A stretch of 10,439 bases of DNA from Halobacteria archaeon (GTDB lineage Archaea > Halobacteriota > Syntropharchaeia > Alkanophagales > Methanospirareceae): positions 1 through 10,439 of the forward strand of contig JAOZPO010000037.1 in the NCBI GenBank assembly GCA_029932715.1, in the 5' to 3' direction. The notes beneath the pieces are model-generated. The model saw nothing but the letters and a program-made list of their open reading frames with translations, had not been told where the DNA came from and did not search any database. How positions within the stretch are numbered: position 1 is the stretch's first letter; every line of letters begins with the position of its first letter. A program made the position numbers and the translations under genes. Of the stretch, positions 1-6,176 are shown piece after piece.

Positions 1-300
1 TATCTCTTCTATGCTTTTGCTTTCTTTTATACCCTGCATGGAGTTGATGAAATTGAAAAGTGCGTCCGTATAAGGGCTGCTATCATTTGCCTTTATCACT
101 GTTGATTTACCTATATCTATCTCTTTTAATATACCAGCCTCTACGAGGTCGCTTATAACTTTTCTCGCAGTGACGTGACTCACATCGAGAGTCTTTGCAA
201 TCCCTGTGATATTATTGAAATACCCGTTGTTATTGTAGAATATCCGAATGACTTTGAGATGTATATTGTTCTTCCCGAATATCTTCTTTAGTATGTCCAT
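1..300 (-). CDS. Winged helix-turn-helix transcriptional regulator, C-terminus beyond window
   Basis: The reverse strand is open for 100 codons from an ATG at 300 to the window edge, so the 3' end is missing. The protein begins MDILKKIFGKNN. Residues about 14-75 have the pattern of an archaeal winged HTH: a first helix (HLKVIRIFYNN), a short helix (ITGIAKTLDV), a recognition helix (SHVTARKVISDLVEAGI) and a basic wing (KEIDIGKSTVIKAN). A following segment (SPYTDALFNFINSM) resembles the linker seen after the wing in many small archaeal regulators. I infer a DNA-binding repressor or activator; the target and any effector domain are not visible. A TATA box about 30 bases upstream fits a transcript with almost no leader. 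It is transcribed away from the cohesin genes across a 300-base gap, so a link with them is not shown. Confidence 0.75.
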   Translation of the reverse strand, partial: MDILKKIFGKNNIHLKVIRIFYNNNGYFNNITGIAKTLDVSHVTARKVISDLVEAGILKEIDIGKSTVIKANDSSPYTDALFNFINSMQGIKESKSIEEI

Positions 301-327
301 ATCTTAATAATAATTATTGTCAAAAAC

Positions 328-344
328 TATATATGTTTCTTTCG
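328..344 (-). promoter_or_regulatory. BRE/TATA promoter of the HTH regulator
   Basis: Read on the reverse strand this is CGAAAGAAACATATATA: a purine-rich BRE-like stretch followed directly by a TATA box. Its centre lies about 30 bases ahead of the ATG at 300, so transcription would start within a few bases of the start codon, as for leaderless archaeal mRNAs. A perfect 10-base palindrome, AATAATTATT at 309-318, lies between TATA box and start and could be an operator, but it is only A and T and may be chance. Confidence 0.55.
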
Positions 345-351
345 GTAGTAT

Positions 352-446
352 AAAAAAAAAATGCAATAATGCTAAAAAATATTTTAAGCATATACGCAAA
401 AAAAATGGTGAATTTGTAACCTTTGAATTGTAGTGGCGTAAAAAAA
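352..446 (-). terminator. Oligo-T terminator candidates downstream of the cohesin genes
   Basis: On the reverse strand, downstream of the single-cohesin gene, there are T-runs of 7 (440-446), 8 (398-405) and 10 (352-361). Archaeal RNA polymerase terminates at oligo-U tracts without needing a strong hairpin, so these are reasonable stop sites for the cohesin transcript before it reaches the HTH gene. An imperfect A/T palindrome lies among them at about 371-389. Confidence 0.45.
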
Positions 447-600
447 TCTTTAGCACACCGGCGCGGGGATACGCAATGCCAGAGAGTACGGTAACAGCGA
501 AAAGAGCATTTATGCACAGGGATTTTATCCACTTTGCGGTTATCAGAAGAAGAACGGTAGGAAGGCTAATAATATTGTTCTACAAAATGCAGATAAGAAC

Positions 601-1326
601 TTATGGCTGCGCTTTCCTTCTCCGCATTACTAAATACGCAACTGCTAATGAGCAGACAATAGCGAAAATCGCATTGAAGCCCGGTGGACTTTGGGTTGCT
701 GCTGACGTGGCTGTTGGTGCCGAAGATGGACTTAATATAGGCAATGGTGATTCTGCTGATGATGGCGAATAGGTAGATGATGGTATCTGTGTGAGATTGG
801 TAAGTACAGTAAATGTGGCATTCTTCGCTGGTGCAGTATCGAAGCCCACATTCTCGCCGCTCAGGTCAGATAACTGTATGTTATTCAAAGACATATCTGT
901 CTTTTCTCCTGCTTCACCGACAACACGGAATTTGAGCACCATGATGGAGCCACTCGAGCCGTTTTGTAGTGCCGTTTCATCTTCTCCTGTGTACGCAATC
1001 GAAAGTTTAGTGCCCCATTCAAAATTACAGTATGCAGGCGTATTCCAGCTATTTGTTATAGTACCCTCTTTAACATCCACAACGCTTATAACACTATTGT
1101 CGTATGAGATGTCAAATATAATACATGTAATCGGGCCATTTTGCGTATTTACTATTGTCACTGGTACTGATACCGTGGTATTCTTGTATCCGCTTGCATG
1201 ATGCTCCACGCCAAAGCTGTCCGAAGTAGGCTGTGCTAATGCAAAAGGCACGAACATACCGACTAATATTGCAGGTACCAGTGACAGAGTTAAACCAACG
1301 GTTAATAGCTTATTTACTCTTTCCAT
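601..1326 (-). CDS. Secreted cohesin-domain surface protein with PGF-CTERM anchor
   Basis: This 241-residue protein has an N-terminal signal peptide (basic MERVNK, hydrophobic core to about residue 31, cleavage likely after FALA). One cohesin-type domain spans about 38-174, with the family's beta-sandwich pattern (VSVPVTIVN, FDISYDNSVISV, GSIMVLKFRV). A Ser/Thr/Pro linker covers about 180-213. The tail has PGF at 215-217, a hydrophobic span 218-234 and RRRK at 235-238, the layout of PGF-CTERM signals cut by archaeosortase A with transfer to a lipid anchor. Several Asn-X-Ser/Thr sequons suggest glycosylation. It is clearly a paralogue of the cohesin repeats encoded 69 bases upstream, sharing for example NTPAYCN and TAPAKN. 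I infer a cell-surface cohesin that could bind the neighbour's dockerin. No clear Shine-Dalgarno precedes the ATG, and co-transcription with the upstream gene is likely. Confidence 0.85.
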   Translation of the reverse strand: MERVNKLLTVGLTLSLVPAILVGMFVPFALAQPTSDSFGVEHHASGYKNTTVSVPVTIVNTQNGPITCIIFDISYDNSVISVVDVKEGTITNSWNTPAYCNFEWGTKLSIAYTGEDETALQNGSSGSIMVLKFRVVGEAGEKTDMSLNNIQLSDLSGENVGFDTAPAKNATFTVLTNLTQIPSSTYSPSSAESPLPILSPSSAPTATSAATQSPPGFNAIFAIVCSLAVAYLVMRRRKAQP

Positions 1327-1395
1327 TTTTTATTATCTTATTGTGGTTAGAATAAAAAGAAAAGCATAAGGATTAATTGTGTCCCCATGCAGTGC

Positions 1396-2784
1396 CTACA
1401 ATAAATCTAACTTATACACAGAGGCTCTCAGCATCATCGTTACGTCACCCGCATCTGCTAACATACCATTATTGTTCAAGTCGTATTCCCGGTCGGGTGT
1501 CAACTTGTACACGGACGCTCTTAGCATCATCGTTACGTCACCTGCATCTGCGGAAAGTCCGTTATCGTTCAAATCGCCTTTTCTCGATAGGACAACGTTT
1601 ACCGTTTTTGCTTCGCTATATTGTACAGTTACCCGCGTTGAATTATCCCAGTATCTCAGTTTTGAAAAGTTCACATAGTATTCCCCCTGTTCTACATTTG
1701 TGATACAGAAATAACCCGTTTCGTTTGTGGTTGTTGTCTCCAGAAGTACACCGGAGTCCTTCGCTGTTACAAAAACAGTTACTCCTCCTGTTTCCGTACC
1801 CATGATGTCCGTTACCTGTCCATCTATTGTACTGTAGACTAGCACAGTAAACGTACCGTTCTTCGCAGGTGCGGTTCCTATTTGATAATAAGGAGCGCCT
1901 TCAGCCAGTTGTATGTTCGTAAACTCCATCTCGCTTGTGGCACCAGATTCGCCAATAACGCTGAAGTTAAGCAGTACAACAGAGCCTGATGCACCGTTTT
2001 GTAGTCCATACTCACCCGTGGCATCATAAATTGTGACACTGGTGCCCCAGTCATGGTTACAATATGCAGGAGTCTCCCAGTCTGAAGTCAGAATGCCTTT
2101 TTGCACATTCGTGACGTTTATTACACTGTTATCATAGAGAACATTAAATTTCAAAGTTGGAACAGGTCCATCCTGGACATTAGTAACGTTTACGGGTATT
2201 AATACATGTGTGTTCGTATAGCCGTTTGCATCTGCAACGCCGAGATTGGTAGCGGTAGGCAGCGCAGATGCAACAGTAAACGTACCGTTCTTCGCAGGTG
2301 CGGTTCCTATTTGATAATCAGGAGCGCCTTCAGCCAGTTGTACGTTCGATATGTCCATCTCGCTCGTGTCGCCTACGCCGCCACTAACGCTGAAATTAAG
2401 CAGTACAATCGAGCCGGACGAACCGTTTTGTATCGCATGCTCATCTACGGCATCATAAACAATTGCGACCCGGGTGCCCCAGTCATGGTTACAATATGCA
2501 GGAGTGTCCCAGTCTGATGTCAGAGTAGCTTTCTGGACATCCGTGACGTTTATTACGCTGTTATCATATATTATATCAAATATTATACCTGGGACCGGGC
2601 CATCCTGGACATTAGTAATGTTTACGGGAATTAATACAGGCGAATCAGTGTGACCGTATGCGTCCTCAACGCCGAGATTGGTGGCGGTAGGCAGTGCCGA
2701 GACGAGAGGTGTAAACATCCAGAATACAGCCGCCGCTGCTAATACCATTAACCCAATCGTCAAACCCGTTCTTACTTTTTCCAT
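1396..2784 (-). CDS. Secreted protein with two cohesins, a CarboxypepD_reg-like domain and a dockerin
   Basis: I chose the ATG at 2784 over the one at 2823. It is preceded at 9 bases by GGCGGT, and it gives a signal peptide (MEKVRTG then a hydrophobic core to VSA) like that of the paralogue downstream. The 462-residue product has two tandem cohesin-like domains of about 140 residues, both opening with SALPTATNLGV. An all-beta carboxypeptidase-regulatory-like domain follows (from STIDGQVTD through the NETGYFCITNV region to VNVVLS). The end is a type I-like dockerin: two near-identical 25-residue repeats starting DLNDNG and DLNNNG and sharing ADAGDVTMMLRASVYKL, with calcium-ligand Asp/Asn residues. 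No cell-wall anchor or transmembrane tail is seen, so it is probably released or held by cohesin-dockerin binding. Archaeoglobus is known to have such non-cellulosomal pairs. The biological ligand is unknown. Confidence 0.85.
   Translation of the reverse strand: MEKVRTGLTIGLMVLAAAAVFWMFTPLVSALPTATNLGVEDAYGHTDSPVLIPVNITNVQDGPVPGIIFDIIYDNSVINVTDVQKATLTSDWDTPAYCNHDWGTRVAIVYDAVDEHAIQNGSSGSIVLLNFSVSGGVGDTSEMDISNVQLAEGAPDYQIGTAPAKNGTFTVASALPTATNLGVADANGYTNTHVLIPVNVTNVQDGPVPTLKFNVLYDNSVINVTNVQKGILTSDWETPAYCNHDWGTSVTIYDATGEYGLQNGASGSVVLLNFSVIGESGATSEMEFTNIQLAEGAPYYQIGTAPAKNGTFTVLVYSTIDGQVTDIMGTETGGVTVFVTAKDSGVLLETTTTNETGYFCITNVEQGEYYVNFSKLRYWDNSTRVTVQYSEAKTVNVVLSRKGDLNDNGLSADAGDVTMMLRASVYKLTPDREYDLNNNGMLADAGDVTMMLRASVYKLDLL
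1844..2342 (-). repeat. Internal cohesin duplication with 70-base near-identical segments
   Basis: The two cohesin coding repeats are offset by 429-432 bases (one codon of indel between them). Within them, 1844-1913 matches 2273-2342 with a single mismatch over 70 bases. Another well-conserved block lies at about 2040-2095 against 2472-2524. Elsewhere the copies are more diverged. Confidence 0.75.
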
Positions 2785-2832
2785 TTTTTGCTTACCGCCT
2801 TTTTCGTTTTGCATTTTTATCACGCTCGTTGT

Positions 2833-2874
2833 TTAGTTGGTTATCATTGCGAACCGCTCGCATCTGACAACTAA
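2833..2874 (-). promoter_or_regulatory. Nested stem-loop in the likely leader of the cohesin-dockerin mRNA
   Basis: An outer 7-base inverted repeat (TTAGTTG at 2833-2839, CAACTAA at 2868-2874) encloses an inner 5-base stem (TGCGA 2848-2852, TCGCA 2858-2862) with a five-base loop. It lies 49-90 bases ahead of the chosen start codon at 2784. It could be a leader structure or a protein-binding site. I do not recognise it as a known riboswitch. Confidence 0.35.
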
Positions 2875-3118
2875 CCTTATTGCTACATTGGAGAACCCAG
2901 CATTTAAGTGCTGCTACCGTGCAATAACTTTTTAGAGAGGTGATCAATGAATGTTTTAACCCTTTCCAAACTTAATTTCAATATTTAACATTTTAGTTGC
3001 AGTAAGAGCCAACGGGCTCGCTCATCAGTTGGTTGTGTACTATAGAAGGCGCAATAAATAGATAGATAGAGATGGAAGGGCAAAGTGTTGAATTAAGCTT
3101 CGTGCAGAACACAGCATA

Positions 3119-3126
3119 TTTATAAA
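3119..3126 (+). promoter_or_regulatory. TATA box of ilvB
   Basis: TTTATAAA is a near-consensus archaeal TATA box. Its spacing predicts a transcription start near 3148, giving a leader of about 27 bases that contains the Shine-Dalgarno sequence at 3161. Confidence 0.6.
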
Positions 3127-3160
3127 CATATAGTACAGAGTAGATAGCAACGTACAGTAA

Positions 3161-3167
3161 AGGAGGG
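3161..3167 (+). promoter_or_regulatory. Strong Shine-Dalgarno deciding the GTG start of ilvB
   Basis: AGGAGGG lies 8 bases before the GTG at 3176. No ATG is placed well in this frame, so the ribosome binding site supports GTG as the start codon. Confidence 0.75.
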
Positions 3168-3175
3168 AAAGACAA

Positions 3176-4894
3176 GTGTCAAGAGAGAAGTTAAGTGGTG
3201 CGGAGATCGTGATAGAAGAGCTAAAAGACGAAGGAGTGGAAGTAGCATTTGGCATACCTGGCGGTGTTTTATTAGATTTATACGATGTAATTTACAAGCA
3301 AGATGCGATAAGGCATATATTGATGCGGCACGAGCAATGTGCGGCGCACGCAGCGGACGGCTATGCACGTGTATCAGGCAGAACCGGCGTTTGTATCGCT
3401 ACTTCGGGCCCCGGTGCCACGAACCTCGTTACGGGTCTGGCGAATGCGAGTATGGATTCTGTACCAGTAGTAGCGTTGACCGGACAGGTGGTAACTTCAG
3501 CAATCGGTACCAATGCGTTCCAGGAGGCGAGCACATTCACGATTACAATGCCAGTAACAAAGCATAACTTCTTAGTGAAGCGAACGGAAGATTTACCTAA
3601 GGTTATACATAACGCATTCCACATCGCCAGTACCGGTCGTAAAGGAGTAGTCCTGGTTGATCTACCTAAGGACGTCTTAGCAGACGTGGCAAAAGTGAAT
3701 TTACATCCAAAGGAGACTTTTGCCGGTTATAAGCCGAATATCAAACCGAATAAGGTGCAGACTAAGAAGACAGCCGAGACGTTAGCAACTGCGGAGCGAC
3801 CACTTATACTGGCAGGTGGCGGTGTTATCAGCTCGAATGCAACGGAAGAATTACGTAGTTTAGCGGAATTACTTGGTGCTGGTGTAGTTACAACACTAAT
3901 GGGCAAAGGTGCCATTCCTGAGGATCATCCGCTCTGTTTGGGTATGGCAGGTATGCACGGGCATGTCTATGCGAACAGAGCGATAAACGAGTGCGATGCA
4001 CTGCTTGCGTTGGGAACACGGTTTAGCGACAGATTGACTGCATGGCAACTGGATCAGTTCGCGCCTGACGCCACAATGATACATGTTGACATAGATACGG
4101 CAGAGATAAACAAGAACATCCAGGTGGATATACCAATAGTGGGCGATGTAAAGCTTGCACTTGACGATATATTGAAGTGGCTGGAGAAGCACAAAAAGTT
4201 AGGTGGTAAGAGTGTGTGGATGCAGCGGATAAAAGAGATGCACTCGGCATGTGACGAGTGTATAAAAGACGTAAAGCGAGCAGGGACATCATTATCAGAC
4301 ATGTTTGTAAAAGAGCTCAACAGGATTCTGGATGACGATGCAGTCATTACGACAGAAGTGGGGCAGTGTCAGATGTTTGCAGCGCATTATTACATGACAA
4401 AGAGGCCTCGTAGGTTTATAACCTCAGGTGGGCTGGGCACGATGGGATTTGGATTTCCCGCTGCAATAGGTGCGCAGGTTGGGGCACCGGATAACAAAGT
4501 GGTGGACATCGCGGGTGACGGTAGTTTCTTGATGACCTGTCAGGACCTGGCTACCTGCGTGGAGAATGATATACCAGTTGTGGTATGCATCCTTGATAAC
4601 AGGTATTTAGGGATGGTAAGGCAGTGGCAGGAACTGTTCTTTGATAAGAAATATTCGCATACGGGTTTGGGCCTAACACCGGACTTTGTTAAGCTGGCTG
4701 AGGCGTTCGGCTGCTATGCGGAGAGAGTAGAGAAGCCGGAGGGTTTGAAAGACGTTTTGGGTAACGCATTTAAGTCCGGTAAGCCAGCAGTGATAGATTT
4801 AATTGTGGGCAAGGATGACAAGATATTGCCGATGATTCCACCTGGTGGTGGTATAATGGGAATGATAGGAACGGAAAGATGCAAACACATATAG
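3176..4894 (+). CDS. ilvB: Acetohydroxyacid (acetolactate) synthase, catalytic large subunit
   Basis: This enzyme condenses two pyruvates to 2-acetolactate, or pyruvate with 2-ketobutyrate to 2-aceto-2-hydroxybutyrate, using ThDP, Mg and FAD: the first common step to valine, leucine and isoleucine. The 572-residue length is typical. The catalytic Glu is in RHEQCAAHAADGYAR (E53), followed by SGPGATNLVTG. A central FAD-binding domain has GTRFSDR (280-286). The ThDP/Mg motif runs from GDGSF (447-451) to the DN at 474-475. The VRQWQ segment at 481-485 is characteristic of true AHAS as against catabolic acetolactate synthase. The gene overlaps ilvN by 16 bases, so the subunits are probably made in a coupled way. 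Start is GTG with a strong ribosome binding site. ilvC, ilvD and leu genes are not in the window. Confidence 0.95.
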   Translation: MSREKLSGAEIVIEELKDEGVEVAFGIPGGVLLDLYDVIYKQDAIRHILMRHEQCAAHAADGYARVSGRTGVCIATSGPGATNLVTGLANASMDSVPVVALTGQVVTSAIGTNAFQEASTFTITMPVTKHNFLVKRTEDLPKVIHNAFHIASTGRKGVVLVDLPKDVLADVAKVNLHPKETFAGYKPNIKPNKVQTKKTAETLATAERPLILAGGGVISSNATEELRSLAELLGAGVVTTLMGKGAIPEDHPLCLGMAGMHGHVYANRAINECDALLALGTRFSDRLTAWQLDQFAPDATMIHVDIDTAEINKNIQVDIPIVGDVKLALDDILKWLEKHKKLGGKSVWMQRIKEMHSACDECIKDVKRAGTSLSDMFVKELNRILDDDAVITTEVGQCQMFAAHYYMTKRPRRFITSGGLGTMGFGFPAAIGAQVGAPDNKVVDIAGDGSFLMTCQDLATCVENDIPVVVCILDNRYLGMVRQWQELFFDKKYSHTGLGLTPDFVKLAEAFGCYAERVEKPEGLKDVLGNAFKSGKPAVIDLIVGKDDKILPMIPPGGGIMGMIGTERCKHI

Positions 4895-5370
4895 TTTCGC
4901 TATTGGTAGAGGACCGTCCAGGAGTGCTTACGAGGATGTCGGGCATGTTCACGATGCGAGGAATCAATATCACCTCTCTTACGGTTTCACCGTGCGAGAA
5001 GAAGGGGCTATCAAGGATGACGGTGGCGATAAAAGGTACGGAGAGCGAAGTGGAAAAGGTGCGGAAGCAGCTTAGTAATCTGATAGAAGTAGTAAAGGTA
5101 GTGGATTTGAGAGCGGCTGAGGCGATAATCTGCGATTTGTGCCTGTTAAAAGTGCACACAAAGGATTCAGAGGTGCGTCTGGAAGTGATGCAGCTTGCGC
5201 AATCTTACGGTGCGAAGATAATGGATGCTGCTTTGGACTCGGTGATACTCGAGCTTACGGAAGAGCCGATGAAGATAGACAGATTTGTGGATTTGATGCA
5301 GCATTTTGGTGTGAAGCAGTTGTTCCGGACGGGGGTAACGGCTATCGGTAGGGGAGCCGGCGGGGGATAG
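4879..5370 (+). CDS. ilvN: Acetohydroxyacid synthase, regulatory small subunit
   Basis: The 163-residue protein has the usual two-part layout. An N-terminal ACT domain (about 3-77) carries VEDRPGVLTRMSGMF and RGINITSLTVSPCE, where valine feedback binding occurs in this family. A C-terminal AHAS small-subunit domain (about 80-160) includes LCLLKV, RLEVMQLAQSYGAKIMD and the ending FRTGVTAIGRG. It binds and activates the large subunit and confers end-product inhibition; that role is family knowledge. The ATG lies inside the 3' end of ilvB in another frame with only a weak ribosome binding site, which suggests translational coupling. The symbol ilvN (ilvH in some annotations) follows from the position after ilvB. 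Confidence 0.94.
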   Translation: MQTHIVSLLVEDRPGVLTRMSGMFTMRGINITSLTVSPCEKKGLSRMTVAIKGTESEVEKVRKQLSNLIEVVKVVDLRAAEAIICDLCLLKVHTKDSEVRLEVMQLAQSYGAKIMDAALDSVILELTEEPMKIDRFVDLMQHFGVKQLFRTGVTAIGRGAGGG

Positions 5371-5439
5371 CAGAGATAGACATGAGGGCGAAGACAGTAG
5401 CAAGCCTTAAACCTGAAGATAAGTGAACTAAAATAGAAT

Positions 5440-6117
5440 ATGGTAATAGCGGGAAAATTATTCCATGTGGACGAGAATGTAGACCTGAATACAATAGCAA
5501 GCAAGTTGAAAGGATTCAAATCAGAGGAGAAACAGGAAGATATAAATTTGATTACAGAGCTAAAGGATTTGCGGTTGATCGGCGACTCCTTGTTTGGCTC
5601 CTTTGCCCAGGATCATCTGTTAGAGGTCTATCATCATGGAGAGCGACTGCAGGTACCAACCACTTCGGAAGCTCCGTTCTTCTTTGTCGCGCAGGAAGCG
5701 CGGAATGGTAGAATTATTCTGGCAGTTATGGAGAAGAAAGCGAGGGCGAATAATATTGCGAATCAATTGAGCAAGATACTATTCATAACTGTCGGTAAGA
5801 TAGTAGAGGTGCAGATTGAGCCAGCGCGATTTGTGCGGTTTCACGAAGATAATTTTGAGGATACAAAAGTAATCTTCTTCGACGATGTGGACATCCCGAA
5901 TGTAAAAAAGCTGTCGCTGTACGGTTCAGAACTGGGTGATACGTCCTTGTACGTGGACCATCTGAAGCATGGGAAGATATGGTATGTCGTATTGAAGTCT
6001 AAGCGGCATGGACTGGTTGTGGGCGTCACGAGAAATGGTGTCGTGACCATATTCAGCAAGGCGACCAAGGATGATTTCGTGAATTATGTACGGGATGAGA
6101 TTTGTGGATTGATATAA
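5440..6117 (+). CDS. Uncharacterised protein encoded downstream of ilvBN
   Basis: I do not recognise this 225-residue protein. It has no signal peptide, membrane segment, metal-binding cluster or nucleotide-binding loop. It is mixed alpha/beta and rich in charged residues. Notable segments are [20 protein letters not shown] (about 64-83), a helix [15 protein letters not shown] and a repeated beta pattern ([20 protein letters not shown], then [20 protein letters not shown]), ending in a helix [11 protein letters not shown]. An in-frame stop at 5434 limits the start to 5440 or later. It follows ilvN by 69 bases with no clear promoter between, so it may be read from the ilv transcript. A function in branched-chain metabolism is not shown by sequence. 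Good codon structure and clean ends make it a real gene. Confidence 0.75.
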   Translation: MVIAGKLFHVDENVDLNTIASKLKGFKSEEKQEDINLITELKDLRLIGDSLFGSFAQDHLLEVYHHGERLQVPTTSEAPFFFVAQEARNGRIILAVMEKKARANNIANQLSKILFITVGKIVEVQIEPARFVRFHEDNFEDTKVIFFDDVDIPNVKKLSLYGSELGDTSLYVDHLKHGKIWYVVLKSKRHGLVVGVTRNGVVTIFSKATKDDFVNYVRDEICGLI

Positions 6118-6130
6118 GGGCTAAAGCAAA

Positions 6131-6145
6131 AGAAAGGTTTTATAA
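6131..6145 (+). promoter_or_regulatory. BRE/TATA promoter of the UPF0282 gene
   Basis: AGAAAGG followed by TTTTATAA (6138-6145) is a good archaeal BRE/TATA pair. It predicts transcription from about 6168, nine bases before the ATG at 6177. It lies inside the upstream TTG-initiated reading frame extension, which argues that the extension is not translated. Confidence 0.6.
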
Positions 6146-6176
6146 CACGTACGACTTCCCTATTTATGGTCTCAGA

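Larger units (their letters stand above)
303..600. other. Intergenic region between HTH regulator and cohesin gene
   Basis: This 298-base gap holds the regulator's promoter at the left, a strongly AT-rich middle (about 345-450) with three A-runs, and a more GC-rich right half (about 454-600). The right half contains a 59-codon open stretch on the plus strand (454-633) without a convincing start codon. I see no recognisable gene, tRNA or repeat array. Confidence 0.5.
2785..3175. promoter_or_regulatory. Divergent control region between the cohesin-dockerin gene and ilvB
   Basis: No gene is evident in these 391 bases. On the left is the leader of the minus-strand cohesin-dockerin gene, with a nested inverted repeat at 2833-2874 and a 16-base near-palindrome at 2898-2913 that overlaps a weak TATA-like TTAAAT. 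In the middle is a small perfect hairpin at 3006-3019 (GAGCC, loop AACG, GGCTC). On the right are three TAGA repeats at 3059-3070, then the promoter and ribosome binding site of ilvB. Short open frames here look like chance. Confidence 0.5.

Noticed and set aside
320..532. 70-codon minus-strand frame in the left intergenic region
   Set aside because: The end is built from T-runs read as Phe, with no domain and a composition typical of AT-rich noncoding DNA.
476..772. 98-codon plus-strand frame starting MPESTVTAK
   Set aside because: Most of it lies antisense to the C-terminus of the single-cohesin gene, which has clear domain and sorting-signal evidence. The translation resembles nothing.
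3006..3019. Small hairpin GAGCC-AACG-GGCTC
   Set aside because: A 5-base stem without a T-tract or conserved context, well upstream of the ilvB promoter. It could be chance, so it is only mentioned within the control region.
3059..3070. Three TAGA repeats upstream of ilvB
   Set aside because: Only three units; too short to count as a functional repeat array.
4023..4347. Long minus-strand frames opposite ilvB
   Set aside because: Antisense shadows of a strongly supported enzyme gene, with no start signals or recognisable domains.
5382..5426. 14-residue frame MRAKTVASLKPEDK between ilvN and the unknown gene
   Set aside because: Very short, with no good ribosome binding site. It has no attenuator-like run of branched-chain codons.
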